This document shows positions 24,048 to 38,349 of a stretch of DNA of 64,000 nt, piece after piece. Below the pieces are notes generated by a model that was given only the letters and a program-made list of their open reading frames with translations, ran no database searches and was not told the origin of the DNA. This stretch comes from Xiphias gladius (taxonomy: Eukaryota > Chordata > Actinopteri > Istiophoriformes > Xiphiidae): contig NC_053407.1 of the NCBI RefSeq assembly GCF_016859285.1, positions 21,297,715-21,361,714 on the forward strand. The letters run 5' to 3'. Position 1 is the first letter of the stretch. Each line of letters starts with the position of its first letter. A program made the position numbers and the translations under genes.

Positions 24048-24199
24048 CTACAAAGAGACACATACCAACTACAAAGAGATGCGAAACAACCACAAAGAGA
24101 CACAACATGACTACAAAGAGACACATAATAACTACAAAGAGACACAAAATGACCACAAAGGATGCAGTTGTTTTGCGTTTCTTTGTGGTCATTTTGTGT
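24048..24199. repeat. 21-bp tandem repeat capped by a perfect 19-bp inverted repeat
   Basis: Five to six copies of a 21-bp unit (CTACAAAGAGACACA core) run from 24048 to 24160. The last unit (24142-24160, ACACAAAATGACCACAAAG) is repeated exactly in inverted form at 24181-24199, across a 20-base loop. Because 21 is a multiple of three, the array reads open in several frames, but this is not evidence of a gene. It lies between golt1b and spx. Confidence 0.85.
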
Positions 24200-24756
24200 A
24201 ACTTTTGATCCAGATGTCTTGCTCTTACTGTATGTAGGAGTAGTTGACGGGCGTGTTGTCTTATAATCTGACTGTAAAGCATGAGCTGTATTATAAGGTG
24301 TTACCAGTACTTTCAGTGAACACAAATAAATCTCTCCTTCTGCACTCGAAGAGTGCACTATGGTTACTTCTATAGTAACTCGTAAGACACATGCAGCTTT
24401 TTATAGAAAGCATCAACAAATGCGCCAACAATTGCAGCTTTTTCACAACCTTCAGCCGCAGGTGTCTACACCCACATACAAGCTGTCATCACATCAGCTC
24501 CATTCATAAAATCTCATCCTGCGGTGACCTGCTGCAGAGACTCTGCTGCCGCTCACGGGAGTCTGACAAAAAGTTGAAGTCTCCCTCGTGTCTGTGATTA
24601 ATGAGCAGTGACAGTTTCAACGGCACCTGTCACTGCCGTCAATTGAAAAATATAGTGTGACGTGATTAAGCCGCCTATCAGCCTCAGCACTGATGTTGAT
24701 AACGAGATGGTTTGCCTCTTTTTTTTTCTTATAATGTAACAGCGGTGAGGAGGACG

Positions 24757-24825
24757 AAGCACAAAATCAAACACTTGATCACAGACCGCAGCGCGTAGGA
24801 GAGCAGAGAGAAAGGATCATTAACG
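24757..24825 (+). promoter_or_regulatory. spx: Likely noncoding exon 1 of spx
   Basis: The stretch ends GGATCATTAACG before the consensus donor GTAAGC at 24826. A TATAATG-like stretch lies about 25-30 bp upstream, near 24731. The first coding exon begins at 25474 after CATTACAG. The transcription start is a guess. Confidence 0.45.
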
Positions 24826-24862
24826 GTAAGCTGTCATCATTAATAATATATATTTTACTTTA

Positions 24863-25366
24863 AGTCCCCCTATTTAGCATTCAAACACAGTATATAAACA
24901 ATCAATAATGGTTAGAAAATAATATTTTGAAAGATTGTTTTTTGCAATGTCTCTTTCTAAGTGCTTGTAGTGGTGCAACACCTGCTGTGTTATTGTGCGT
25001 GTTTTGTTAAGTTGGTTAAGATTAAAGAAAAAGTGGTTAAGTGTGTGTTTTTCGATCATTTACTATTTATAATGACCATATAAACATTAAAATATGGGTT
25101 ATAGCGCACTATGATGTAGTTGTAGGCAGAAAAATGTTTTGAATGTGTTTGTTTGACTAAAACCCATAGGTGGAGGCTGGTGTGAAAAGATGAATGAATA
25201 ACAATATAGGAAAACACAGCTGCGATAATCTCAAATGATAGTATAAATGATAAAACATAAATAAAACCTTGTAATATATAATTACATATGGAAATGTCTA
25301 CATTATAGTGTGTCATGAATAATTTATTAAATGTTTATATACTGCTTATTAATACTAAATTGGGGC
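24863..25366. mobile_element. MITE with long inverted ends filling spx intron 1 (copy 1)
   Basis: The left end AGTCCCCCTATTTAGCATTC and right end AATACTAAATTGGGGCA are the outer parts of inverted repeats of about 40-50 bp that continue inward (ACAGTATATAAACAAT against TGTTTATATACTGCTT). The interior holds GGTGGAGGCTGGTGTGAAAA and no coding frame. It makes up most of the 648-bp intron between the noncoding exon and the first coding exon of spx. A shorter copy lies at 38010-38349. Confidence 0.75.
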
Positions 25367-25482
25367 AATTAAAATACCAACTGATGGATAAATATAGGTT
25401 GATACCTCTTCGTTACTTCTGTTATTAGTCGTTGTACTATTGTTACTTTTAATTGAACTGAATGTCATTACAGAGTTCAACC

Positions 25483-26943
25483 ATGTCTCTCATAGTCACA
25501 TTGTTTGTGGTGACACTGGTTACCCAGTGCTGGACAGCGCCACAGGTGAGTGAAAGCTCATTTTTCTTTCTCCCGTCTTACGCCGAATTTAATCACGAAC
25601 GTGTAGAAATATCAGTGTGAGATTAAAAGACTGTATCGATGGCATCATTTTTCAGCGGAGAAACTGGACCCCTCAGGCCATCTTATACCTAAAAGGAGCA
25701 CGTAAGCGCACATTCAGCACAGTGAAGAACTGGCTTGTTATGAGCTGTCCTTTCAAATTAAGAGAAGTGAGCGCTGAATGCTGATCCTTTGCAGAGGGAC
25801 ACCGCTCAGTGTTGGAGCGCGCCAGCAGAGACGAAGAGGGCACTTTACATTCAGGTGAGTGATGATATAATATGATGAAAAAAAACTGAAACAAAACCAT
25901 TTAATTTCAGTTTCACCATCAGGCAAACATCCAATAATTCAGAGAAAGAACGTTATACAAGCAGTGGTGTTGTATTATATTGGGCTCTTTAAAGCCTCTA
26001 TCACTTTCTAAGAAGTCAGCCTTTATACAGGGTTTATAAGTTGTAAATAAGAACTTTATTAATGCTTGATACATTTTTTACTAATCCTTTATAGATCAGT
26101 TGTAAGCCAGGACAACATCTGGGTTGCCAGGTTATGAAATTTCTCTCTGGCTAGAGTTGATCTTCCTCCAGTATGACACTTTTAGCTGCAGACCATCTGG
26201 ACTACAATTTATTTACTAACTATTTATTCACATTACAACTGCAGACATAACAAATAATTGTAAAAAAATGTAAATGAATGATTAATTGATCTTTTTAATT
26301 GCAAATGACTTATTAACTTCTGGCTTATTTGCGAGTGAAAAACACAATCCATTAAAAATGACTTTATTTACATGTTTAACTGCAGTTTTTTAAGAGAAAC
26401 AATTTATTGACATTTATCACTGCAGACTTGACTGTTAATGACAAGAAAGAGGGATGTTTAACAAACTGGCAACAAAAGTTTCTCCCGCAAATGGCTTATA
26501 ACTGATCTATACAGTCTTTACAACAGTTTGATACCAAGTTGTTTTTCTCACAACAATTAATTTCAGCACATTTATTCCAGCATTAGACCAGACACTGTTT
26601 GGCTGATCCTGAAAAACATGTCCATATGTTTGTATGTTATTTCTTTCTAGGACTTTGCAATTTCGTGCTTCATTTTCAAATGTCTTTACTCTGCATCTCT
26701 GCAGTGACTCACAACTGGAGCAGCGATGGCCTGGGGTTGTCTCTGGCCTCATCCATTCTCCTGGGGCTTCTGCAGCCTGCTCTGGAAGAAGGTAAAACCC
26801 TGAAAGCCATCACCAACATGCTGCCCGACCATCATCTATGATATAAGATTTTGTTTTTTTCCAAATCCTTCTTTTATCTACCTTCTTCCTCAGGTGGAGG
26901 CACTTTAGATAATTACTCTGACGGGCAAGAGCTGAATTTGTGA
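25483..26943 (+). CDS. spx: Prepro-spexin (neuropeptide Q, SPX1)
   Basis: Spexin is a secreted 14-residue amidated peptide that acts on galanin receptors 2/3 and affects feeding and reproduction in fish. Coding exons: 25483-25545, 25656-25701, 25795-25854, 26705-26791, 26894-26943. They total 306 nt, 101 aa, all in frame. Residues 1-19 form a signal peptide (LIVTLFVVTLVTQCWTA). RR at 22-23 precedes the mature peptide NWTPQAILYLKGAQ at 24-37. Gly38 supplies the C-terminal amide and is followed by His39-Arg40 rather than the usual Arg-Arg. The rest is acidic propeptide (ERASRDEEGTLHS, ending YSDGQELNL). Position 7 of the mature peptide is Ile where mammals have Met. It is adjacent to golt1b, as in other vertebrates. 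Confidence 0.95.
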
Positions 26944-27076
26944 GGTCCTATCAGAGATCATGTCTACACTTTTATCTTCTTTTCTTAAATTGTTTCATTT
27001 TCATGTATTTATTATGTTTTTCTGTACATTACTTGTTGCTTTTTTCAAGTTTACTTGTAATTAAATGAACTATATA

Positions 27077-27082
27077 AATAAA
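27077..27082 (+). promoter_or_regulatory. Polyadenylation signal of spx
   Basis: An AATAAA lies 134 bases after the spx stop codon and is followed by a GT-rich stretch (CATGCCTGTGAGCTGTT). An ATTAAA lies just before it. Confidence 0.6.
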
Positions 27083-27708
27083 ATGACCATGCCTGTGAGC
27101 TGTTATTGTTAAATTCTGAGCCATATGTTCAATTTTATTGTTGGGCTGAAGTGTTTAGATTTACAGCGTGTGTTCGGCACAGCAGGGATTTCCTTTCACG
27201 TTGGTACAGCCTGTTAAGCAATTAAACAATATATATATATAAAAAGAAAGTCTGTCAGCAACAGTTAAGTCATTCTCACCACATAGTGATTAACACCGGG
27301 ATAAACATCATCACGCTGTCTACACTGGGGTCACTAAAAGAGGTGGCCCAGTGAGTTTTATTGGGAATGGCAGCTTGACCCAGCCATGACTGGGTCAAAC
27401 AGAGGTCAGCAGCTTAGATGAAGAGGAGTCAAGGGTTTAATACTGTTTTTTTTTTTTTTTAGACTGACATAAATCAGAATAAAAGTACATTTGTACATGT
27501 AAGGGCTCCTAAATGAACAATTTTCTATAAAAAGCAACTATTTAGTTTTGGAAGATTACTGACTGGAGGTTTTTACATGTATACTGTTTCCTTTAAAGAT
27601 CTTGTGCAAGAAATGCACAAGCAGAAGAGCAAACCTGTCAGCCAAGTATGCAGCCTAAGTTCAGTCGACTCATAATTTTTGAAATAACCTACAGTGCAGA
27701 GATAACAT

Positions 27709-28903
27709 GTACACTCACAGAGCACTTTATTAGGAACACCCATACACCTGCTTGTTCATGCGATTATCCAATCAGCCAATCGTGTGGCAGCAGTGCAATA
27801 AATAAAATCCTGCAGATACAAGTCAGGAGCTTCAGTTAACGTTCACATCAAACATCAGCATGAGGAAAAAAAAAAGTGATCTCAGTGACTTTGACTGCAG
27901 CATGGTTGTTGGTATTTTTTGAATCTGCTGATCTGCTGGGATTTTCACACACAACGGTCTCTAGAGTTTTTACTTAGAGTGGTGTGAAAACCAAAAAATG
28001 AGTGAGCGGCAGGTCTGTAGACGGAGACGCTTTGTGGGTGAGAGAGGTCAGAGGAGGATGGCCAGACTGGTTGGAGCTGACAGCAAGGGCAACGGTAACT
28101 CAGATAACCACTGTCTACAACTGTGTTGAGCAGAAAAGCATCTCAGAATGAAAAACACGTCAAACCTTGAGGCGGATGAGCTACAACAGCAGAAGATCAC
28201 ATCGGGTTCCACTCCTGTCAGCCAGGAACAGAAATCTGAGGCTGCAGTGGGGACAGGCTCACTAAAACTGGACAAAAGTAGCCTGATCTGATGAATTTGG
28301 ATTTCTACTGAGGCAGCAGATGGTAGGGTCAGAATCCGGTATCAACAGCATGAATCCATGGACTCAACCTGCCTTGTGTCACCAGTCCAGGCTGCTGGTG
28401 ATGGTGTAATAGTGTGGGGAATGTTTTCTTTGGAAACTTTGGGCCCTATAATACCAATCAATCATGGTGTGAATGCCTCAGCCTATCTGAGTATTATTGC
28501 TGACCATGTGCATCCTTTATGGCCACAATTTACCATCTTCTGATGGCTACTTCCAGCATAACAATGCACCATGTCCCTTAGCAAAAGTCATTTCAAACTG
28601 GTTTCATGAACATGTCAATGACTTGGGTGGACTTCAACGGCCTCCCCAGTCACCAGATCTGAATCCAATAGATCACCTTAGGGATGCGGTAGAATGGGAG
28701 ATTCACAGCATGAATGTGCAGCTGACAAATCTGCAGAAATGATGTGATGCAATCATGTCAACGTGGACCAGAATCTCAAAGGATTGTTTCCAACACCTTA
28801 TTGAATCCGTGCCACAAAGAACTGAGGCTGTTTTGGGCGCAAAGAGAGGAACTACCCAGTATTAGTATGGTGTTCCTAATAAATTGCTCAGTGATTGTGT
28901 GTA
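27709..28903 (+). mobile_element. Near full-length, degraded Tc1-like transposon, family 2
   Basis: The left end ACTCACAGAGCACTTTATTA plus GGAACACC and the right end GGTGTTCCTAATAAATTGCT plus CAGTGATTGTG are inverted repeats bordered by TA, the Tc1/mariner target. The length of about 1.2 kb fits a whole element. The transposase survives in fragments only: HNNAPCPLAKVISNWFHEH and SPDLNPIDHL mark the second and third catalytic blocks, in frames broken by several stops and shifts. It is inactive. It lies between the tail-to-tail ends of spx and ldhb. Confidence 0.88.
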
Positions 28904-28983
28904 TAAATTATATTTCACAGTAGATTTGGACTTCACCACTGAATAACTGAACAAATGCACTTCTTGTTCAAGCATCAACAAAC

Positions 28984-28989
28984 TTTATT
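28984..28989 (-). promoter_or_regulatory. Polyadenylation signal of ldhb
   Basis: AATAAA on -, followed by GTTTGTTGATGC, about 290 bases beyond the ldhb stop codon. This gives a short 3' UTR that ends just before the Tc1 element. Confidence 0.6.
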
Positions 28990-29280
28990 ACACATCAAAG
29001 CAACATAAGTGACAAATGGTACCACACTGCAACACAGTCAAGGACAAATGAGTCAGAGCAACATTTCACTCATTTGGTCTCCAGCGAGCAGAAGTAAAGA
29101 AACGCTGACATCTACAGCTACATCTGACGGGATTAAATCTCCGTACATATACCTGTGACTCTACAGAGGGCATAGGGTTGAAGGTGCAGAAGGTGGAGCT
29201 GTCTGGTTTCAGTGACTGTAGAGTGATGGCAGGCCATAAGCAGTCAGGAAGATGAAGCTATCCCGCCACCTGCTGGTCAG

Positions 29281-33246
<3,966 letters not shown>

Positions 33247-33602
33247 TTTAAATGCTGAGAAGTGTAAACGAAAGAAGAAAGGGAAGAAAACAAGAGAGGA
33301 TTATTCCTGGTCAGGCATACAGTGTCTGTTTGTTGTTGATAAGTGATAAACATCTCACACAGAAACACCCGAGGCAAAAAGTCCTGCACCCAGAAAGCAG
33401 GCAATGTGCTCAAACTTCATAAATGCTGCATTCATGATGTAGAAAGTTATAGTCAGTGTAGAGGGATTACAAATTAAGCCTGACATTTATCTCAGTAGCA
33501 CTAATGGAAGCATGACTTTCTCCGTTATCTAGATCCATCACAAGAAAAAAAGAAAACACACAGACTGAGCTCACACACACATTATCCTTCTGCAGAGTTC
33601 AC

Positions 33603-33690
33603 CTTCAAAAGACGCGTAGCTACAGACAAAAACAGCAGCAATACTTGCATTGTTCGGCGATGCTCCGAGCTGCGAGGTATAAATACCACC
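33603..33690 (-). promoter_or_regulatory. ldhb: ldhb TATA box and noncoding first exon
   Basis: On - the sequence reads GGTATTTATACC around 33677-33688. About 30 bp downstream is a probable start site near 33650, and CTTTTGAAG meets the donor GTGAAC at 33602. The coding exon follows 350 bp later. A purine-rich GGAGGAGGGTGGAGGGAGAG tract lies further upstream (33899-33925). The promoter is inferred from motif and spacing. Confidence 0.5.
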
Positions 33691-33699
33691 ATGTAATCA

Positions 33700-36600
33700 G
33701 CATGGCAAACTGAATAGATATCTAAGTTGTGTTTCCACAGAGCTGTGTACACCCCGCATCCACAACAACTCCCAGAGTCACTGTATGTGCAGTCCAGACA
33801 GTCGAGGCAGGTATCCGGGCAGCTGCAGCTGCAGCGGTAGCACAGAGCACATGTGACTCAGGGCCGGACCGGGGAGCTGTGAGCTGCACACAGCTCCACT
33901 CCTCTCCCTCCACCCTCCTCCCCAAATGGGAGGATGGAGCAATATAATCGGATGCCCACTTGACTGACTGCAGACTGTTAAAGGAGTTAATGTAATCCCT
34001 TAACGCTCCTTCCATCTGCTTCACCTGCACTACAGATGAACATTAACCTTGTATCTAATAGGATGTCTCTAAAGAACAATAACAACTGTTTTCTATTTTT
34101 GATTATTATACATTTATTTAATAAATTATGGTAATCCTAATTCTCTCTCTGAGATAAGTACAGTATTATGCATTAGACTTTATTGCAACTATGATAATGC
34201 CATTGTTAAATAACGATAGCCAGAAACAGAATCTGAATTATATATGATTTAGTAGTCAATGAATATTTTGCTCATTATACCTTTGGGAATGGTTTAGTAT
34301 TGGATGCTGCACATCGTAAATGCTGAAAAGCAAGAGGCACTGATACTCAGACATCTGGATAATTAACCCATCTCTAAAGGAGGTAAAAGACACTGTGTAT
34401 AAAGACCCACTGAAAGTGCATTGGGGAAACTGTATATTCATTAATCCTATGAAACTGGATGGCCAAGAGAAAGTGTTGTGCACTCCAAGCATGTAAACAT
34501 GAGTCGTTAATGACATTGCTTAGCCTGCAAGGGGGGGACAGTAGTTTTCTTGACTTTTCATTATCCATAATAAATACCCATTTCTCCGAAATGGTTGATC
34601 ATTCAGTACCTGAAAAAGGTACCTGACTGATCAAGTAACAGGAGTATCATCAGATCATTGCCTTCTTATGCAAATATTGTAGAAAAGACAGTTGTGTAGC
34701 AATCTGTTGAATGTTTGTATGTGGCAGAGACAGGGCCAATCACACTTGAACTTGAACACAGACAGTCAAAGTGGAGAAGTGAAGACATTCTATTATTTGA
34801 ATCTGGTGCATAGGTAATTATATAACTGAGGGTAGCAGGTATTCTTACTGATAAAGCCACAGATCAAACTGCAGAGTATAATCCATAAACATTTAAAAAT
34901 TCTACAAAGTTCCATTTTTAAAAAGACTGTTATACTATAGGATTCAATAAAGAATATTGTCTACAGCCTTTTGCTAATTAATTTTCAAAATCTTAATATT
35001 CTTTTACTTTTACTTATTTTTTAATTATTTGATGAGCCACAAAGTGCCATATAAAACCACATTTCAAAAAAATAACATCCTGCCCTACACATGCTTTACC
35101 TGAATAAGTATGTTATTAACGTATTTGAATTTCTTGTTCTTGATAGTATAGAAAGAAAGTTTGCTTTGAGTGATGCAGATGATGGTTTTGTCGTTGCGTC
35201 TGGAGATAAGCAGTCAAAGTTGAAGCTGTCAACAACTACTGTAAAAACAACTGTAAGCAGACCCGCTTCTACATTGTGGATAAACTGATTACTAAAATAA
35301 ATGTGACTTGCAGTTCTATATGGGCTAAGCAGGATCTGAGCTGAGTATGTTCAGCTGTTGCTACTTGATACAGAAAAGTTGGACACCTTTACTTTCTCCC
35401 CAAAAGACTAGTTCAGCATAAAGTAGATAAATACAAAAAATAAACACAAATAAACAAAAAGCAAAAAACAACCCAAACTCACTCTAGATCTGTCAGCCTC
35501 CAAGAGACCTCTCAAATCTACACAAAATGAAAACATGGCTGTTCACCTGTTGTCTTGAGGGTCCAGCTAGTTTGAGTATAAATTCTTGTCCTTTCTCCAA
35601 CGCTACAGTAGTACTCACCCTTGGTGTGCTGTACTGTGTGCCGGCTCCTCTTCCTGCTGTGCTGTCAGGCTGCAGCCTACTGGATTTAATTGACTAAGCT
35701 GCTCCATCCCCTACAAAGTCTCAGTTTGGCACTCCAACGGTAACCCCGGTCAGCTTATACAATGTTCACTGACAACAACGCACATCTCCTGTTAAATAAC
35801 AAAAAAAAAAGAAAGACGGTTTATAAGCTGTTCCACATACCACATTGAGAAAGGTTGTTAATAATATGAATCACAATTATGATTATCGTTTATTATTGAT
35901 TATTAATAAGTGCCTGCTTTATAGCTTCTATGCCCTGGTTGAGGACCAGTGAAGGCTGTTTCACACTAAAACAACTCTAGCACCTGCAACTGCAGAGCCA
36001 GGGAGTTGCTGGGAGCTGCTCCAGAACAGGTGGATTTAGGGTGTTTGTTTAATATAGACAGTGTTACTACAGACAACAGGTTTTGAAGCTGAGTTTTTTA
36101 CTCACCCTTGGATCAGAGCACTGCTGAGCTGCATTTCTTCTTCAATGCAACACCACTGAGCCAGCAAAGGGGAGAAACAATCTTACAGCGCAAGCACAGC
36201 AGGAAAAGACAGTAAGACAACTAGACAAGCCTGGTATCTGATTAGCTGTGAAGAGCAGCTACGCTCAAGATCGCTATTAGTCTTTTATTAACTACGTATT
36301 GGCTTTTAGTATTTACTAACAATCAACCAGTTATGAAAAATTTCCTTACTAACCACAGCTACAAAGGTCTTCAAAAAACTTTTTTTCCCGATTACAATTG
36401 TTTGAAATTAGCTTTTATTTCTCTAGAAACTACAATAATACTGGCTACACTCAGGAGCTGCCAACTCACTAGAAAGAATATAATTAATTTAGCGTCCCAT
36501 GGTCTAAGTTACAAAAAAAGAATACAGGAGACACAATTTATGGTTTTTCAAATGCAGAGGCTACATTTGCCTCTTTCATAAAAAAACATGGTGTAGTGCC

Positions 36601-36730
36601 CCAGGTGAGGGAACTTTTAACTATCTACAAATTCACCTGTCCATGGAGGAGGGGAGGTCGTGTTGCTCAGGTCCTATCTGTTTAGTGGCACCTGGAAGTT
36701 GCTCTATGTCCCCCCAGATCATATTCTTAA
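33700..36730. other. Intergenic sequence without a recognised gene
   Basis: AT-rich unique sequence upstream of ldhb. The open frames are short (at most about 90 codons) and lack family resemblance. It may hold ldhb regulatory DNA. A GC-richer stretch at 35600-35760 and another at 35920-36030 are not assignable. Confidence 0.5.
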
Positions 36731-36739
36731 TATATTTTT

Positions 36740-37005
36740 CAAATCTATCTTTAATTCTTTAATCCTGATTGTCCATATTATAAATCTAATTTGTGCTCTA
36801 TTCTGTGTACACGACATCTACTCCATGTCTTTCCGTCCTGGAAGAGGGATCCTTTCTCTGCTGCTCTTCCCGAGGATTCTTTCATTTTTTTGGGGGTGGG
36901 GGGCAGTTTTTCCTAATCCAACCTGAGGGTCTATGGTCAGAGATTATAGACTACAAAGTCCAATGAGGCAATTTTTTTTTATATTGGGCTATATAATTAA
37001 AATTG
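36740..37005 (+). repeat. Common fish repeat resembling a retrotransposon 3' tail
   Basis: Contains TTTCCGTCCTGGAAGAGGGA, TCTCTGCTGCTCTTCCCGAG, TTTTTCCTAATCCAACCTGA and GGGTCTATGGTCAGAG, ending in TATTGGGCTATATAATTAAA. This module is very frequent in teleosts and usually ends in a (GAATT)n-like tail. It is noncoding here, and the LINE/SINE assignment is tentative. Confidence 0.55.
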
Positions 37006-37420
37006 ACCTGGCTAACAGTAAGGCCACAGTCATGCACATTCTGGTATTTCCATTAAATGGAAAGACAGTGGGGATCATCCACATTGGCCTTCAGGTACAG
37101 CAATAAGGCAGCTCTTTTTTGCTCAGCACCTGGCGAAGTGTGAGATACAGTAGATGTAACAAGCAGGGCAAAAAAAGATTATATTTACGTGGGCTCAGCT
37201 GAAACATAAAATTAAATCTGCAGAAAGTCTGCAAGGAACTTTAGGATGGTAGGAGAGACTTGAAGTGTTAGCACAGTGTTGTCCACTTCAAATTCGCTGT
37301 AAACAGTGGAAACGCACAGGGGTGTGTATTCTGCCCTGCTGGGCCTAACAACAGCTGCCAATTTAGACTCCTGTCCTCAACAGCAGCCGCCACATCCGAG
37401 ATCGAGAACATCGGGCTTGT

Positions 37421-37500
37421 GATGGCACTTAACGTACCTGGTCAAGCTGTCCCATTTCAGGTGTGCGGAGGCCACGATAATAGAAGGAAAATTTGCACGG
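37421..37500 (+). CDS. Possible short coding exon of an unknown gene
   Basis: An ATG in fair context (GTGATGG) opens MALNVPGQAVPFQVCGGHD, which continues NRRKICT up to a consensus donor (CACG|GTAAGAAAA) at about 37501. An internal CATTTCAG could instead be an acceptor, giving a 39-nt exon. The upstream 150 bp is more GC-rich than its surroundings. I do not recognise the peptide and found no downstream exon before tmpo, so chance is possible. Confidence 0.25.
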
Positions 37501-38009
37501 TAAGAAAACGCTGAGTGATTGGCAAAGCATCTTCACTGACTCGAGTAGCCTTTTCAACGGCTATCTTAACGTGAGCTAGCACTTGTAACGTTTATATAGT
37601 TGGTAACGCTAAGCTAGGTTAACCCCTATCTTAAGTGTCAATTTAGTAGATGAAAGGTAGCTGCGTTGAAAACGAAAGTATTGTACCAAAATATCCGTAG
37701 GCTCAAATCATTCGCGGAACGTTACGTATTGTATTTGTATTGTATTGTAGTTTATACTCATCAAACTAACGTTATTACCATAATTTTACCGAAGACGAGA
37801 ATGTCTGTTGATTTAACCGTTTTTTTAAACCCAAGACACGGGTACGTTCGATTATTTCTCCCCGGTCTCCCGCTGGCCTGGTACTGTCTGAACTGCAAGC
37901 GGTCTACATTCCGAGCCCCACCCGCCAGGACTATCGCGGTTGCCGTATTCAGTGCATACGTCGACTGCTTTGTCAGTAACGTTAGACAGGGATAACACTT
38001 TCCACAAAA

Positions 38010-38349
38010 AGTCCCCCTATTTAGTATGTTTAAGCAGGATATAAACATTTAATAAATGGTTATAACACACTGTAATGGTGTTGTAAGCAACTATAAGTGC
38101 ATATTTAAGTTTTTATTAACGTACAGTAGTTACCAGCAATAACTTCTCATATGAAGGCATATTTTATATTTCGTGTTTTACCGTCAAGTCTTTCATTATT
38201 GTCTGTACAGCAGCCTCAACTTCCGGGTGTCCGCATGAGGAGTTATAGTTTTTAAATAATTAATTAAAAAAAACATGTTTACAATTACATTTTAGTCTGT
38301 TATAAACCATTTAATCAATACTGCGTATAAATGCTAAATAGGGGGAACT
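38010..38349. mobile_element. MITE with long inverted ends (copy 2)
   Basis: The left end AGTCCCCCTATTTAGTATG and right end AATGCTAAATAGGGGGAACT form inverted repeats that extend inward (AATAAATGGTTATAACA against CTGTTATAAACCATTTAAT), about 55 bp per arm. It is the same family as the element in spx intron 1 but about 160 bp shorter. There is no coding capacity. It is intergenic, between ldhb and tmpo. Confidence 0.75.

Noticed and set aside
24048-24199. Possible CRISPR-like array
   Set aside because: The units are contiguous with no spacers, the context is vertebrate, and an inverted unit ends the array.
23726-24208. Open frame of 160 codons ending in TTKRH repeats
   Set aside because: It owes its length to the 21-bp tandem array and crosses repeat boundaries; there is no family resemblance.
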